DNA from: Gynurincola endophyticus | GTDB lineage: Bacteria > Bacteroidota > Bacteroidia > Chitinophagales > Chitinophagaceae | Assembly (NCBI RefSeq): GCF_003991195.1 | Contig: NZ_RCWL01000008.1 | Coordinates: 186,599 to 250,598, forward strand | DNA: 64,000 bases | Reading direction: 5' to 3' | Part shown: positions 43,928 to 53,587 of the stretch, in pieces | How the letters are laid out: the number at the start of each line of letters is the position of its first letter | Position numbering within the stretch: the stretch's first letter is position 1 | Position numbers and translations under genes: made by a program | The notes under the pieces: model-generated | What the model saw: the letters and a program-made list of their open reading frames with translations, nothing else | Told to the model about the DNA's origin: nothing | Databases searched by the model: none

Positions 43928-45835
43928 TTAATAATGCCATCGTACGAATGCTTCCATTGCTGCATACTTTGTGAGGCCAAGTTGCGCATACAGATTGGCG
44001 GTGTTGGCGTTTCTGTCTTCAGCTCTCTGCCAGAATTCTCTTGAGTCTGAACCCTGAAAAGGAACAGAATCTTTTTGCGATTGATGGATAAATATTCCGT
44101 GACGTTTTTTGAGTACCTGATCGGGGCTCATCGGAATAGCCATTTCGATTTCACTGATATCCCATTCCTGCCATGCGCCTTTATAAAGCCATAGCCAGCA
44201 GTTGTTAATCCACTCATCACCGTCGGCTTTGATTCTTCTCAACGCTTCAAAGATAATATCCAAACATACTTTATGCGTTCCGTGAGGATCTGCCAGGTCG
44301 CCGGCAGCAAATACCTGATGTGGTTTGATTTTTCTTAACAGAGCCACGGTTTGTTCAATATCAGCTTCACCCATTGGTTTCTTTTCAATAGTGCCTGTTT
44401 CGTAAAAAGGCAGGTTCATGAAATGGATATTATCATCATCAATCCCTACATAGCGGCAGGTGGCTTTTGCCTCACATCTTCGAACTAATCCTTTAACTGC
44501 ACGTATTTCAGGAGAATCTATCTCATTTGTTTTTTTCTCTTTCAGGTAAGCGCGGGCTTCATTTAAGAGATTCTCAGAGATGGTACTATCAATAGCAAAC
44601 ATCTGTTCAAAACCTACTACAAAGTCCATAAACCTCGTTACAAATTCATCGGTTACGGCAATATTACCAGAGGTTTGATAAGCTACATGCACATGATGCC
44701 CCTGGTCATGTAAACGTTGAAAGGTTCCTCCCATTGAAATGATATCATCATCCGGATGGGGTGAAAATATTAAGGATGTTTTTGGGTAAGGTTCGCTACG
44801 TTCGGGAGGATTCGGCAAGAGTACATTAGGTTTACCTCCGGGCCATCCTGTGATAGAATCGCGCATCATGTAAAATACCTGCAGATTGGTTTGATAGTAA
44901 TCTCCTTCTTCAGTGAGTAAATCACTCAAACCATTTTCGCGGTAATCTTTTTCTGTAAGGCTTAAAATAGGCTTACTTACTTTTTGTGCCAGGCTAACGA
45001 CTGCTTTTCTGATCATGGGAGGCGTCCATTCTACGTCACCGGCCAACCATGGTGATTTATTGCGTGTAAGGTCAGCTGCTGCAAACTGATCTAAAACGAA
45101 TTCGGTATTTGAATGGTTTTGAAGCAGGGAGGCAGGGATGTGTTCGTCAACCAACCCTTCTACTGCTTCTTTTACCACTGGGGATTTTTTATCTCCCCAG
45201 GCCATGAGAATAATTCTTTCTGCTTTTAGAATCGTCTGGATCCCCATCGTAACTGCAAGGCGCGGAACCTGTGACATTGAGCTGAACTCATATGCATTGG
45301 CAATACGGGTAGAGTTTTCTAAATGTACCAGTCTTGTTTTTGAATAATAACTAGACCCTGGTTCGTTAAAACCGATATGCCCGTTGATACCGATTCCTAA
45401 AATTTGAAGTTGTATTCCTCCCAGGGCTTCAATTTTTGCCTCATAATCGGTACAAAGTTGTTTAATGTCTGATTTTTCTACGGTACCGCTGGGAATATGA
45501 ATATTTTCTTTCCTGATATTTACATGGTTGAACAGATGCTGATGCATGAAGTAGTAATAACTCTGACGGGCTGTAGGTTCGATAGGATAGTATTCGTCAA
45601 GATTAAAGGTGATTACATTTTCAAAGCTCAATCCTTCTTCTTTATGAAGGCGTACTAATTCTGCATAAGTACTTTTTGGGGTCGAACCGGTTGCCAGTCC
45701 CAATACACAAGGTTTATTTTCGGCTTGTTTTTTTCTGATCAGTGCTGCAATTTCTCCGGCTACATATTTTGCACCGTCTTTAACCTGATCAAAGATTTTT
45801 ACCGGTGTTTTCTCAAAAGTATCGACCATATTCAT
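43928..45835 (-). CDS. nagB: glucosamine-6-phosphate deaminase fused to PIG-L-like deacetylase domain
   Basis: This 635-residue protein has two enzyme-like parts. Residues about 1-290 are NagB, which converts glucosamine-6-phosphate to fructose-6-phosphate and ammonia: LATGSTPKSTY (phosphate site), ITFNLDEYYPI (D80) and GINGHIGFNEPGSSYYSKTR. Residues about 350-635 are PIG-L/LmbE-like, with the metal motif SPHPDDDIISMGG (359-364) and DPHGTHKVC. Classical NagB is about 265 residues, so the fusion is notable though known in Bacteroidota. PIG-L enzymes remove acetyl groups from GlcNAc derivatives; a linked deacetylation is plausible, but I infer it only. It sits downstream of SusCD and hexosaminidase genes and ends at a terminator. 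Confidence 0.93.
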   Translation of the reverse strand: MNMVDTFEKTPVKIFDQVKDGAKYVAGEIAALIRKKQAENKPCVLGLATGSTPKSTYAELVRLHKEEGLSFENVITFNLDEYYPIEPTARQSYYYFMHQHLFNHVNIRKENIHIPSGTVEKSDIKQLCTDYEAKIEALGGIQLQILGIGINGHIGFNEPGSSYYSKTRLVHLENSTRIANAYEFSSMSQVPRLAVTMGIQTILKAERIILMAWGDKKSPVVKEAVEGLVDEHIPASLLQNHSNTEFVLDQFAAADLTRNKSPWLAGDVEWTPPMIRKAVVSLAQKVSKPILSLTEKDYRENGLSDLLTEEGDYYQTNLQVFYMMRDSITGWPGGKPNVLLPNPPERSEPYPKTSLIFSPHPDDDIISMGGTFQRLHDQGHHVHVAYQTSGNIAVTDEFVTRFMDFVVGFEQMFAIDSTISENLLNEARAYLKEKKTNEIDSPEIRAVKGLVRRCEAKATCRYVGIDDDNIHFMNLPFYETGTIEKKPMGEADIEQTVALLRKIKPHQVFAAGDLADPHGTHKVCLDIIFEALRRIKADGDEWINNCWLWLYKGAWQEWDISEIEMAIPMSPDQVLKKRHGIFIHQSQKDSVPFQGSDSREFWQRAEDRNANTANLYAQLGLTKYAAMEAFVRWHY

Positions 45836-46007
45836 AATGATTATTTTTCTATAGACTTCAAAGAAAGAATAAAATTAGTGATAACTATATCAACTTTCTA
45901 TTAAATACCGGTTTTTTACATATAATTCACTTATGGGTGCTGCTTTCTGCTTTTTAAAGGTTATTCTGTAAATAGATTTCGTAGATATATGGCAAACCTA
46001 TGCAAAT

Positions 46008-46040
46008 AAAAAAGGTGATTACAGTGTAATCACCTTTTTT
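46008..46040 (-). terminator. terminator after susD
   Basis: GGTGATTAC (46014-46022) and GTAATCACC (46026-46034) form a perfect stem, with A and T runs on either side. It lies just after the susD stop at 46059 and separates susD from nagB. Confidence 0.87.
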
Positions 46041-46058
46041 AGATATGTGAGAAGGATG

Positions 46059-47501
46059 TTATTGATCCCACCATAAACGGTCTGTAACCACTACTCCTCT
46101 TGGAGTATTCTGTCCGTTTTCAGCAAACTCAGAGCGTGGGTATTGTTGTCTTCTGATGAATTGATTTACTTCCGCATTCTCAGGTAAAGTGAAGTCTTTA
46201 TACTGATAATTATATCTTCTCGCATCTGCCCATGCAGCCGGATTAAGATACATTACTACATATTTTTCCTTCATGATGTGGTCGATGGTAAGATTACCAA
46301 TACCAACACCAACAGTTGGTTCGGCAATGTAGTTATCTCTATCTGTGTTGTCAACGCCTAAAAGGTCAAAATGTGCGCGAATACCAGCCAGGTAAGCATT
46401 ATAAGCTCTGGTCGGATCGCTGTTTAAAGCAGCTTCAGCTTCGATGAACTTTAATTCAGAATAAGTGATTAACTGAATAGGTGCGGTTTCACTTGTGAGA
46501 GGAGAGTTTTGAGAAACATAACATTCGTCTTTTGTAATGTTATTACCCGGAGGTCTGTTACCTGCACCGTTTTCAGTACCGATATAAATACCACCTAAAG
46601 CGGTGTCGGTCATTTTAGGAAGGCGCGGGTCAAAAATTCCATAGGTAGTACCATTCATATGATCAATAAACTGCTCACTCAGCCATCCGCCCAGTGTTGC
46701 TGCTGCATTTGATCTGGCAACTGTGGCCCAGTTATTTCTAAGCTGGAAGTTAGCCATACCAACATTATCATTATTAGAACCAAGGCTGTTTCCGACAATG
46801 TTCAGAATTTCAGCCGGGTTATAAGCGCTGGTTTTTGAAACTTTAACCAGCAATCTTGCTTTCAGGGCATAAGCTGCTTTTAACCAGAATGCTTTTGCTG
46901 CTGCTTCGGTTCTGGCAGTTCCATGATAGATCATATCATTGTTAACTGCATAGGTTGCGTTACCGGTACTTGGGTTTGCAAATTTATCAATTGCAGTATT
47001 GATATAAGCTAAACAGGTATCATAAATGGCTTTATCATCGTCATACTTAGGATATAAAATAGTAGGATCAGCGATCTCAGTCCATGGAACAGTACCCCAT
47101 ATATCATTGGCTAATGTGAGGTTGTATGCAATTAAAAAACTGGCTACACCTTCATACATGCTTGAATTAGCTTGTCTGGCTAACGCTAACAAGTCTTTTG
47201 TATCAGCCAGGGCATAAAAAATAGCATCCCAGGTTCCGCCTAAATCCAGTTCCTGATAGATATCAGTAGGGCTGGAAGCAGCCGGGCTTGCCAGATATTG
47301 TGTGTAAAAAGATACAGTTGAACCGGCGCTATAAGTATTCATAGCAGCTTTGTGTGTAACTGTTGAAAGAAGTGTAGGCATCGTGGGTGTTGATACCTGA
47401 CTAGGGTTATCATACAATTCAAAATAACCTTTTCCACATCCTACCGATCCTATTGCGAGGGCGGTAGTTACTATTGTTGTATATAATAATTTTTTGCGCA
47501 T
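46059..47501 (-). CDS. SusD/RagB-family glycan-binding lipoprotein
   Basis: This 480-residue surface lipoprotein pairs with SusC to capture oligosaccharides at the outer membrane. The N terminus is a lipoprotein signal ending at VGCGKGYFELYDNP. Helical repeats of SusD type follow, with LANDIWGTVPWTEIADP, FWLKAAYALKARLLVKVS and LITYSELKFIEAEAAL as recognised patterns; the sequence fits the SusD-like 2 subgroup. It starts 12 bases after the SusC stop. Ligand cannot be read, but neighbouring GH20, asparaginase and NagB suggest GlcNAc-containing glycans. Confidence 0.92.
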   Translation of the reverse strand: MRKKLLYTTIVTTALAIGSVGCGKGYFELYDNPSQVSTPTMPTLLSTVTHKAAMNTYSAGSTVSFYTQYLASPAASSPTDIYQELDLGGTWDAIFYALADTKDLLALARQANSSMYEGVASFLIAYNLTLANDIWGTVPWTEIADPTILYPKYDDDKAIYDTCLAYINTAIDKFANPSTGNATYAVNNDMIYHGTARTEAAAKAFWLKAAYALKARLLVKVSKTSAYNPAEILNIVGNSLGSNNDNVGMANFQLRNNWATVARSNAAATLGGWLSEQFIDHMNGTTYGIFDPRLPKMTDTALGGIYIGTENGAGNRPPGNNITKDECYVSQNSPLTSETAPIQLITYSELKFIEAEAALNSDPTRAYNAYLAGIRAHFDLLGVDNTDRDNYIAEPTVGVGIGNLTIDHIMKEKYVVMYLNPAAWADARRYNYQYKDFTLPENAEVNQFIRRQQYPRSEFAENGQNTPRGVVVTDRLWWDQ

Positions 47502-47513
47502 CGTTGTAATTTT

Positions 47514-50500
47514 TTAGAATCCAAGATTAAATGTAAGGAAGAACGATCTCGCTGAAGGATAAGTAAATCCTGAGAAACCGTCTACGTTACTACCTGATGA
47601 AGCTGATACTGCTTCAGGATCCAATCCGAAATAATCGGTAATCAGAATCAGGTTATTACCTGTTAAGCTTACAGTAGCATTTTTCACAAAGTTACCTTTG
47701 AACCATGCACTCGGTAATTTGTAAGAAACACTGGCTGATCTCAAGCGAATCCAGGATGCGTCTTGAATAAATGGCTCACCTAATCTTCTGTGGTAAAGGC
47801 GGTAATATCCTTCGCCATAGTTAACTCCGTCTGGTCCGATACCCTGATCTAACCAAACAGGTTTTGTATTAGCGGTTCCGTCTGCCAGTACACCATCAAA
47901 CACTCTCCACTCACGACGATCCGCAGTGTAACCTGCTAAACCGAACGCTGAATAGAAGTTTTCTAAGCGGTTGTATTTTTCAAAGCCCCAACGTGCATCA
48001 ATCAATGCATTGAAAGTGAAGTTTTTCCAATATACAGTGTTATTCCAGCCGCCGATCCATCTTGGTTGTGAGTTTCCTAATAATTTCAGATCAGCTGCAT
48101 CTGAAACGATCGGAAAACCGTTGGCGCCGATGACCATTGGTAAAGATTTGTCTGTTCTGGTAGGATCTTCAGGTTTATCGCCATAGTAACGTTTCCAGTA
48201 GTTACCATAGATATTGCCATAAGCTTCACCAGGCACTAATTTCATAACAACACCACCTACTGTGTAACCACCATGAGATGCATAGGTGATTTCTGTCAGA
48301 TCGTTAGTTAATGACATTACACGGTTTCTGTTGGCGCTCCAGTTTAAGCTGGTTTCCCAGGTAAGGTTTTTAGTAGAAACCGGAGTGGCATTCAATACGA
48401 TCTCTACCCCTTTATTTCTCATACTACCTGCGTTGATGGCAGCTGTTACATATCCTGTTGTTGAAGTAACAGCGATCGGAAGAATCTGATCTTGTGATAA
48501 AGAGTGGTAGAATGTGAAGTCAATGCCAAATCTGTTATTGAAAAACTTAGCTTCAAAACCACCTTCCCATGTGTTGGTAAACTCCGGTCTCAGGTTCGGG
48601 TTACCTAAAACTGATCCTCTGGTAAAACCAATCACACCTTCCGGTAAGTTGGTATAAGAGCTATAAGCACTTCTTACCATATAAGGACGTGCATCTTTAC
48701 CGATTTGTGCATAAGACCCTCTCAACTTAAACATGTTAATGGCAGTTGGAAGCGTAATATGATCAGATAACATATAAGTTAAACTGAAAGAAGGGTAGAA
48801 GAATGAATTATCCGGCTTTAAGATAGTAGAAGTGATGTCATTTCTACCGGTAACCGTTAAATAAAGAATATTATCATAGTCGATAGTTGCTTCTCCGAAA
48901 ATACCCATTAAGCGATAACGGGTTTCATCGTGAGTTACTACTCTGGTTTCTGCGTTTTTAAGGTTGAACCAGTCCCAGATAGCCAGTTTTGAACCTAATT
49001 CTCCGGTAGTACGTGTATCTCTGTCAAATACTTCCTGACCAACACGGACAGTAGTTTTGATTTTATCAGTAAGGTTAAATGTTGCGTTTGCTACAAACGT
49101 TGAGTTTAATCCCATGTAGCTGGTATTGTAATCACCTACAAAACCATCCAGGTTATCATATACTCTTTCACCTACTAAACCTCTCGGACCAGGAGCTGTT
49201 CTGAAACGGTTTTCGTGATAAGTATCGATACCAAGTTTGTAGTTAAGTGATAACCATGATAATGGTTTATACTCAAAACCCAAACCTCCTACAAAGCGAT
49301 TGGTATTATCCTTTAGTTTATTGGTTGCAGCTCCGAAAATCGGGTTGTTAGTACCGGTCCATACCTGAATACCATTTTCATCCTGCCAGTCATTTACATC
49401 CCATCTTGGAGAGAAGTAAGCTAAACTTTCACCAAAACGGTCGGCGTCGTAACGATAACCGCCGCTATTGATAAAGTTCATGCTCAGATTAGCTTTTAAT
49501 TTGCTGGATAGTTTTATTTCTGAGTTAATTCTACCCGACATGTTTGAGTAATCAGTGAATGGCAACATCCCTTCGTGATTGAATGAGGAAAGAGATGCGA
49601 AGTAATTATAGTTTTCGTTACCACCTGTCATGTTTACAGAATAACGTTGTTGTTTACCGTTTCTGTAAGCATTTTTGTAGTTGTCATATAACTTATCAGG
49701 ATGGGTAGGATCGATCAGTTTTGCTTCTTCAACGGTTGGTCCCCATGCCGGTCCTAAACCGATCGGCGTGTAAACCCCTACGAGACCTGCAGTATATTTC
49801 ATTTGCTGATCAGGTACTTTCAGAATGGTTTCAATACCAAAGTTAGCACTGGCATTTACGTTGAAACGTCCTGATTTTCCTTTTTTAGTGGTTACTACAA
49901 CCACACCGTTGGCACCGCGTAAACCATAAAGCGCAGTAGCGGCACCTCCTTTTAATACGTTGATGGTTTCAATGTCTTCAGGGTTAATATCTGAAGCTCT
50001 GTTACCTACACTACGTACATTTGAGCCGGAGCCTACACCCGCTTCTGAAGTTGAGTTATCAATCAGTACACCATCAATTACCCATAACGGACCGTTATCG
50101 CGGCCTACGTCGAGTGAATTGATACCTCTGATGAGGATAGTAGCGCCTTGTCCGGGACCACCACCAACGCTTGAAATCGTAGCACCGGCAATTTTACCTT
50201 GCAGGGCGTTGACTACGTTTGTCTGGAGGTTTCGGTTAAGGGCGTCTGATGATACACTCTGTGCAGCGTATGCTAATGCTTTTTTCTCTCTGGTAATACC
50301 TAAGGCGGTTACAACTACTTCTTCCAGATCTTCTGTTTCGTCGAGAATAATGTTGATTTGGTTGGAAGTACCTGTTTTCACTTCTTTTGATTTGTAACCT
50401 GTATAGGATACAATCAGCGTGGCATTAGGATTTACTTTGATGTTGAAAACACCCATTTCGTTAGTGGCAACACCATTTGATGTTCCTTTTTCTAACACGG

Positions 50501-50627
50501 TTGCGAGGGGAATAGGCTCACCGGTACTGTTTTTTACTGAACCGGATATATCCCTTGTTTGGCTGAAGGAATTTAGGGGCACCCACAGCCAGAGTGCACA
50601 CCCCAGGAGGTAGATTAACTTTCTCAT
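47514..50627 (-). CDS. SusC/RagA-family TonB-dependent outer membrane transporter
   Basis: This 1037-residue protein is a TonB-dependent transporter for glycans. It begins with a signal peptide, then a carboxypeptidase-like regulatory domain (ISGSVKNSTGEPIPLATVLE; LIVSYTGYKSKEV). The plug domain follows, with AYAAQSVSSDALNRN, IRGINSLDVGRDNGPLWVID and the SusC signature LKGGAATALYGLRGANGVVV. The rest is a 22-strand barrel ending in a phenylalanine-terminated strand (SFFLTFNLGF). It is followed by susD after 12 bases, the standard pairing. Confidence 0.96.
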   Translation of the reverse strand: MRKLIYLLGCALWLWVPLNSFSQTRDISGSVKNSTGEPIPLATVLEKGTSNGVATNEMGVFNIKVNPNATLIVSYTGYKSKEVKTGTSNQINIILDETEDLEEVVVTALGITREKKALAYAAQSVSSDALNRNLQTNVVNALQGKIAGATISSVGGGPGQGATILIRGINSLDVGRDNGPLWVIDGVLIDNSTSEAGVGSGSNVRSVGNRASDINPEDIETINVLKGGAATALYGLRGANGVVVVTTKKGKSGRFNVNASANFGIETILKVPDQQMKYTAGLVGVYTPIGLGPAWGPTVEEAKLIDPTHPDKLYDNYKNAYRNGKQQRYSVNMTGGNENYNYFASLSSFNHEGMLPFTDYSNMSGRINSEIKLSSKLKANLSMNFINSGGYRYDADRFGESLAYFSPRWDVNDWQDENGIQVWTGTNNPIFGAATNKLKDNTNRFVGGLGFEYKPLSWLSLNYKLGIDTYHENRFRTAPGPRGLVGERVYDNLDGFVGDYNTSYMGLNSTFVANATFNLTDKIKTTVRVGQEVFDRDTRTTGELGSKLAIWDWFNLKNAETRVVTHDETRYRLMGIFGEATIDYDNILYLTVTGRNDITSTILKPDNSFFYPSFSLTYMLSDHITLPTAINMFKLRGSYAQIGKDARPYMVRSAYSSYTNLPEGVIGFTRGSVLGNPNLRPEFTNTWEGGFEAKFFNNRFGIDFTFYHSLSQDQILPIAVTSTTGYVTAAINAGSMRNKGVEIVLNATPVSTKNLTWETSLNWSANRNRVMSLTNDLTEITYASHGGYTVGGVVMKLVPGEAYGNIYGNYWKRYYGDKPEDPTRTDKSLPMVIGANGFPIVSDAADLKLLGNSQPRWIGGWNNTVYWKNFTFNALIDARWGFEKYNRLENFYSAFGLAGYTADRREWRVFDGVLADGTANTKPVWLDQGIGPDGVNYGEGYYRLYHRRLGEPFIQDASWIRLRSASVSYKLPSAWFKGNFVKNATVSLTGNNLILITDYFGLDPEAVSASSGSNVDGFSGFTYPSARSFFLTFNLGF

Positions 50628-50852
50628 GTTGCTAGTTAGTTTACAATTAATCTGAAAAAAGACGTATTAAAGCGCAATGAAAGCAGCAGATGCTGCATTT
50701 TATTGCGATATTTTAATATTATTTGCGGTTTTAAGGCGAATAATATTATGTTTTTGTTAGTTAATTAGTTAGGTTTGTTAAATATACTAATTTAAAAGCG
50801 GTTTTTTCCGAGTTTTTTAAACTTTTTTTAACAATTGCCGTTTTTTGCAGAT

Positions 50853-52508
50853 TTAGTTGAGTTTTTGTGCGGGAAATGCATTTACGCTCCATAAACCATA
50901 TCGTTTATATTGCGTATTCATCTTTTCAAGAAAGCGCTTATAGTCCTTTTTCGTACTCCATAATACTTCACTTAACGCAGTTGCACGGGGATATACCATA
51001 TACTCAACTTTTGAAGGATAATGCATGTATTCTGTCCATACATTTCCCTGTCCACCCATAATAAATTTCGCTTGTGCTTCCGATAAAGAATCCGGAACAG
51101 GAATATAGTTGTAAACTTTTTCCAAACTGATAAATCCGCCGATCGTTACCGAATCTTCTTTCTCCGTCTGGTTATAATCAAGGTAAGAGTGGCTGGTAGG
51201 GGTCATGATTGCAAAATGCTGCATTCTCGCAGCCGCTCTGCCGCCTTCCTGACCTCTCCAACTCATTACAATTGCGTTCGGAGCCAGGCCACCTTCCAGT
51301 ATTTCGTCCCATCCGATAATGGTTTTACCTTTTTGATTCAGAAACTTTTCAATTCTGGTAACAAAGTAGCTTTGCAGCTCATGCTCATCTTTCAGGCCGT
51401 TTTCTTTCATTCTCTTCTGGCAGGCAGCACATTTTTTCCAATGTGTTTTTGGGCACTCATCACCACCTATATGCAAATATTTTGAAGGGAACAACTCAGC
51501 TACTTCTGCCAGTACATTTTCTAAGAATTCAAAAGTACTTTCTTTACCGGCGCAGAATACATCGTCAAACACCCCCCAGGTTTCCTGTACTACTTTAATT
51601 CTTCCGGCAGCTTGTTGTTGCCGGCTTCCTTCAGACATATTTTGCTCAATCACTGTCGGTTGTTGTGGAAAACAGCTTAACTCCGGATATGCAGCAATAG
51701 CGGCACTGGCGTGCCCGGGCAATTCTATTTCAGGAATCACTTCAATATATCTGCTGGCAGCATAAGCCAATACCTCTTTCACCTGTTCGTGTGTGTAATA
51801 ACCGCCATATCTTGTATTGTCGTTACCCGTACCCGGATAGCGGCCTATCACCGTTCCGTTTCTATATGCACCGGTATCAGTTAATTCCGGATATTTTTTT
51901 ATCTCGATTCTCCATCCCTGATCATCTGTAAGGTGCCAATGGAATTTTGAGAATTTATGATAAGCTAACAGGTCTATATATTTTTTGATAAAATCCAGGC
52001 CAAAAAAATGACGTGATACGTCTAAGTGCAATCCTCTGTATTCAAACTGCGCATGATCCTGAATATTTACAGCAGGTAAACCGTATACGTCTCTTTTCTC
52101 TGCAGGAAATAATTGTAGAAAAGTCTGAAATCCGTAAAACAATCCTTTTTCTTCTCCGGCTATAATTTTGGCAGCTTGATCGCTAATCACTAATTCGTAA
52201 GGCGTAATGCCCGTCATACCTTCTTTTAACTCAAATTGAAGTTGAGCAGAAGCGGTACTTCCTTTTGTAGTAGAAAGTCCGTATGATTTACTCAATACTT
52301 CATTCACATAGGCATTTAAATGAGACGAAATATCTTCTGGTAAAGAGATACTGATCGATTTTTTTATTTTCAGTACACCTTCCTGTGCCTGTACCGATAC
52401 CGGCTCCGGAATAATATTAATCGGTTCGGGAGTAACTGGTGTTGAATCGCTGCAACTCAATATGCTGATTGAAATGCAAAAAGAAAGTGGGAATAGAAAA
52501 CGTTTCAT
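50853..52508 (-). CDS. beta-N-acetylhexosaminidase, GH20 lipoprotein
   Basis: This 551-residue enzyme removes terminal beta-linked GlcNAc or GalNAc. It has a lipoprotein signal (FCISISILSCSDS), a GH20b N-terminal domain (EPINIIPEPVSVQAQEGVLK; FYGFQTFLQLFPAEK) and a catalytic barrel with FEYRGLHLDVSRHFF, KFHWHLTDDQGWRIEIKKYP and the catalytic Asp-Glu pair in HIGGDECPKTHW. GWDEILEGGLAPNAIVMSWR near the C terminus is also typical. It should be periplasmic or at the outer membrane. It lies 225 bases before susC and diverges from the glycosylasparaginase gene. Confidence 0.95.
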   Translation of the reverse strand: MKRFLFPLSFCISISILSCSDSTPVTPEPINIIPEPVSVQAQEGVLKIKKSISISLPEDISSHLNAYVNEVLSKSYGLSTTKGSTASAQLQFELKEGMTGITPYELVISDQAAKIIAGEEKGLFYGFQTFLQLFPAEKRDVYGLPAVNIQDHAQFEYRGLHLDVSRHFFGLDFIKKYIDLLAYHKFSKFHWHLTDDQGWRIEIKKYPELTDTGAYRNGTVIGRYPGTGNDNTRYGGYYTHEQVKEVLAYAASRYIEVIPEIELPGHASAAIAAYPELSCFPQQPTVIEQNMSEGSRQQQAAGRIKVVQETWGVFDDVFCAGKESTFEFLENVLAEVAELFPSKYLHIGGDECPKTHWKKCAACQKRMKENGLKDEHELQSYFVTRIEKFLNQKGKTIIGWDEILEGGLAPNAIVMSWRGQEGGRAAARMQHFAIMTPTSHSYLDYNQTEKEDSVTIGGFISLEKVYNYIPVPDSLSEAQAKFIMGGQGNVWTEYMHYPSKVEYMVYPRATALSEVLWSTKKDYKRFLEKMNTQYKRYGLWSVNAFPAQKLN

Positions 52509-52573
52509 GCGCTTATTTTAAATTAAATTAGTGATAGCTTTACGTTTTAATAATACAATCAATTTAAATAATA

Positions 52574-53587
52574 ATGTCTTCCCGGAGAAATTTTATTCAG
52601 CAATCTATGCTACTGGGTACTTTACCTGTTACCCAATGGGATCTTGATCGTCAAAAAAAAGCAGCCCCTATTGTTATTTCAACCTGGGACTTTGGTAAAT
52701 ATGCCAACCAGGCTGCCTGGGAAGTAATTGCCAATAAAGGTACTGCATTAGATGCAGTAGAAGCCGGTGTTAAAGTTACGGAACTCGATGCTAATAATCA
52801 ATCGGTTGGATATGGCGGATTACCTGATCGCGACGGTGCTGTAACGTTAGATGCCTGTATTATGGATCATGAATATCGCTGCGGAAGTGTAGCGGCTTTA
52901 GAAAATATAGTACATGCTATTTCTGTAGCGCGTGCAGTAATGGAAAAAACACCGCATGTGATGCTGGTAGGGCCTGGTGCTTTACAATTTGCTTTGGAGA
53001 ATGGTTTTAAAACAAGCAACCTGTTGACACCGGCTTCAGAGAAAGCGTGGAAGGAGTGGCTAAAGAATGCTAAATACGAACCTGTTAAAAATATAGAAAA
53101 TCAATTATATCAACCTCAGAACAGTAAAGTATTACCTGGATCAAGAGACAATCACGACACTATCGGAATGATTGCCCTCGACCAGCACCATAATTTAAGT
53201 GGTGCCTGTACCACCAGCGGAATGGCTTTTAAATTAAAAGGCAGGGTAGGTGATTCACCGATTATCGGAGCCGGTTTGTATGTGGATAATGAAATCGGGG
53301 CTGCTACTGCTACCGGAGTTGGCGAAGAAGTGATTCGTATTGTAGGGTCGCATCTGGTGGTAGAATTAATGCGTCAGGGCCTGACACCTCAAAAGGCCTG
53401 TATAGCAGCCGTTGAAAGAGTGGTCAAAAGAAATCCGGCCCGTGCTAAAGATATTCAGGTAGGCTTTATCGCTATTAATAGAAAAGGAGAATATGGTGCG
53501 TTTGCGTTACATGACGGATTTACCTATTCTGTAAAAACGGCTAAAGAAGAATTGGTTTTACAATCAGATTTTTATTTCAAGAAATGA
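52574..53587 (+). CDS. N4-(beta-N-acetylglucosaminyl)-L-asparaginase
   Basis: Glycosylasparaginase of 337 residues, an Ntn-hydrolase that cuts the GlcNAc-Asn bond left after N-glycan breakdown. The autocleavage and nucleophile site is NHDTIGMIALD (threonine in HDTIGM), and the beta-subunit substrate loop is GRVGDSPIIGAGLYVDNEIG; GATTATG-like ATGVGEEVIR is also seen. The N terminus MSSRRNFIQQSMLLGTLPV has a twin-arginine motif and a short hydrophobic stretch, so export by Tat is likely. It overlaps cutC by 4 bases (ATGA) and is divergent from the GH20 gene, all within the glycan locus. Confidence 0.94.
   Translation: MSSRRNFIQQSMLLGTLPVTQWDLDRQKKAAPIVISTWDFGKYANQAAWEVIANKGTALDAVEAGVKVTELDANNQSVGYGGLPDRDGAVTLDACIMDHEYRCGSVAALENIVHAISVARAVMEKTPHVMLVGPGALQFALENGFKTSNLLTPASEKAWKEWLKNAKYEPVKNIENQLYQPQNSKVLPGSRDNHDTIGMIALDQHHNLSGACTTSGMAFKLKGRVGDSPIIGAGLYVDNEIGAATATGVGEEVIRIVGSHLVVELMRQGLTPQKACIAAVERVVKRNPARAKDIQVGFIAINRKGEYGAFALHDGFTYSVKTAKEELVLQSDFYFKK

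Noticed and set aside
49960-50397. A 145-codon + frame inside the SusC gene
   Set aside because: It lies antisense to the plug domain of an unmistakable SusC protein and its proline/serine-rich product shows no family features.
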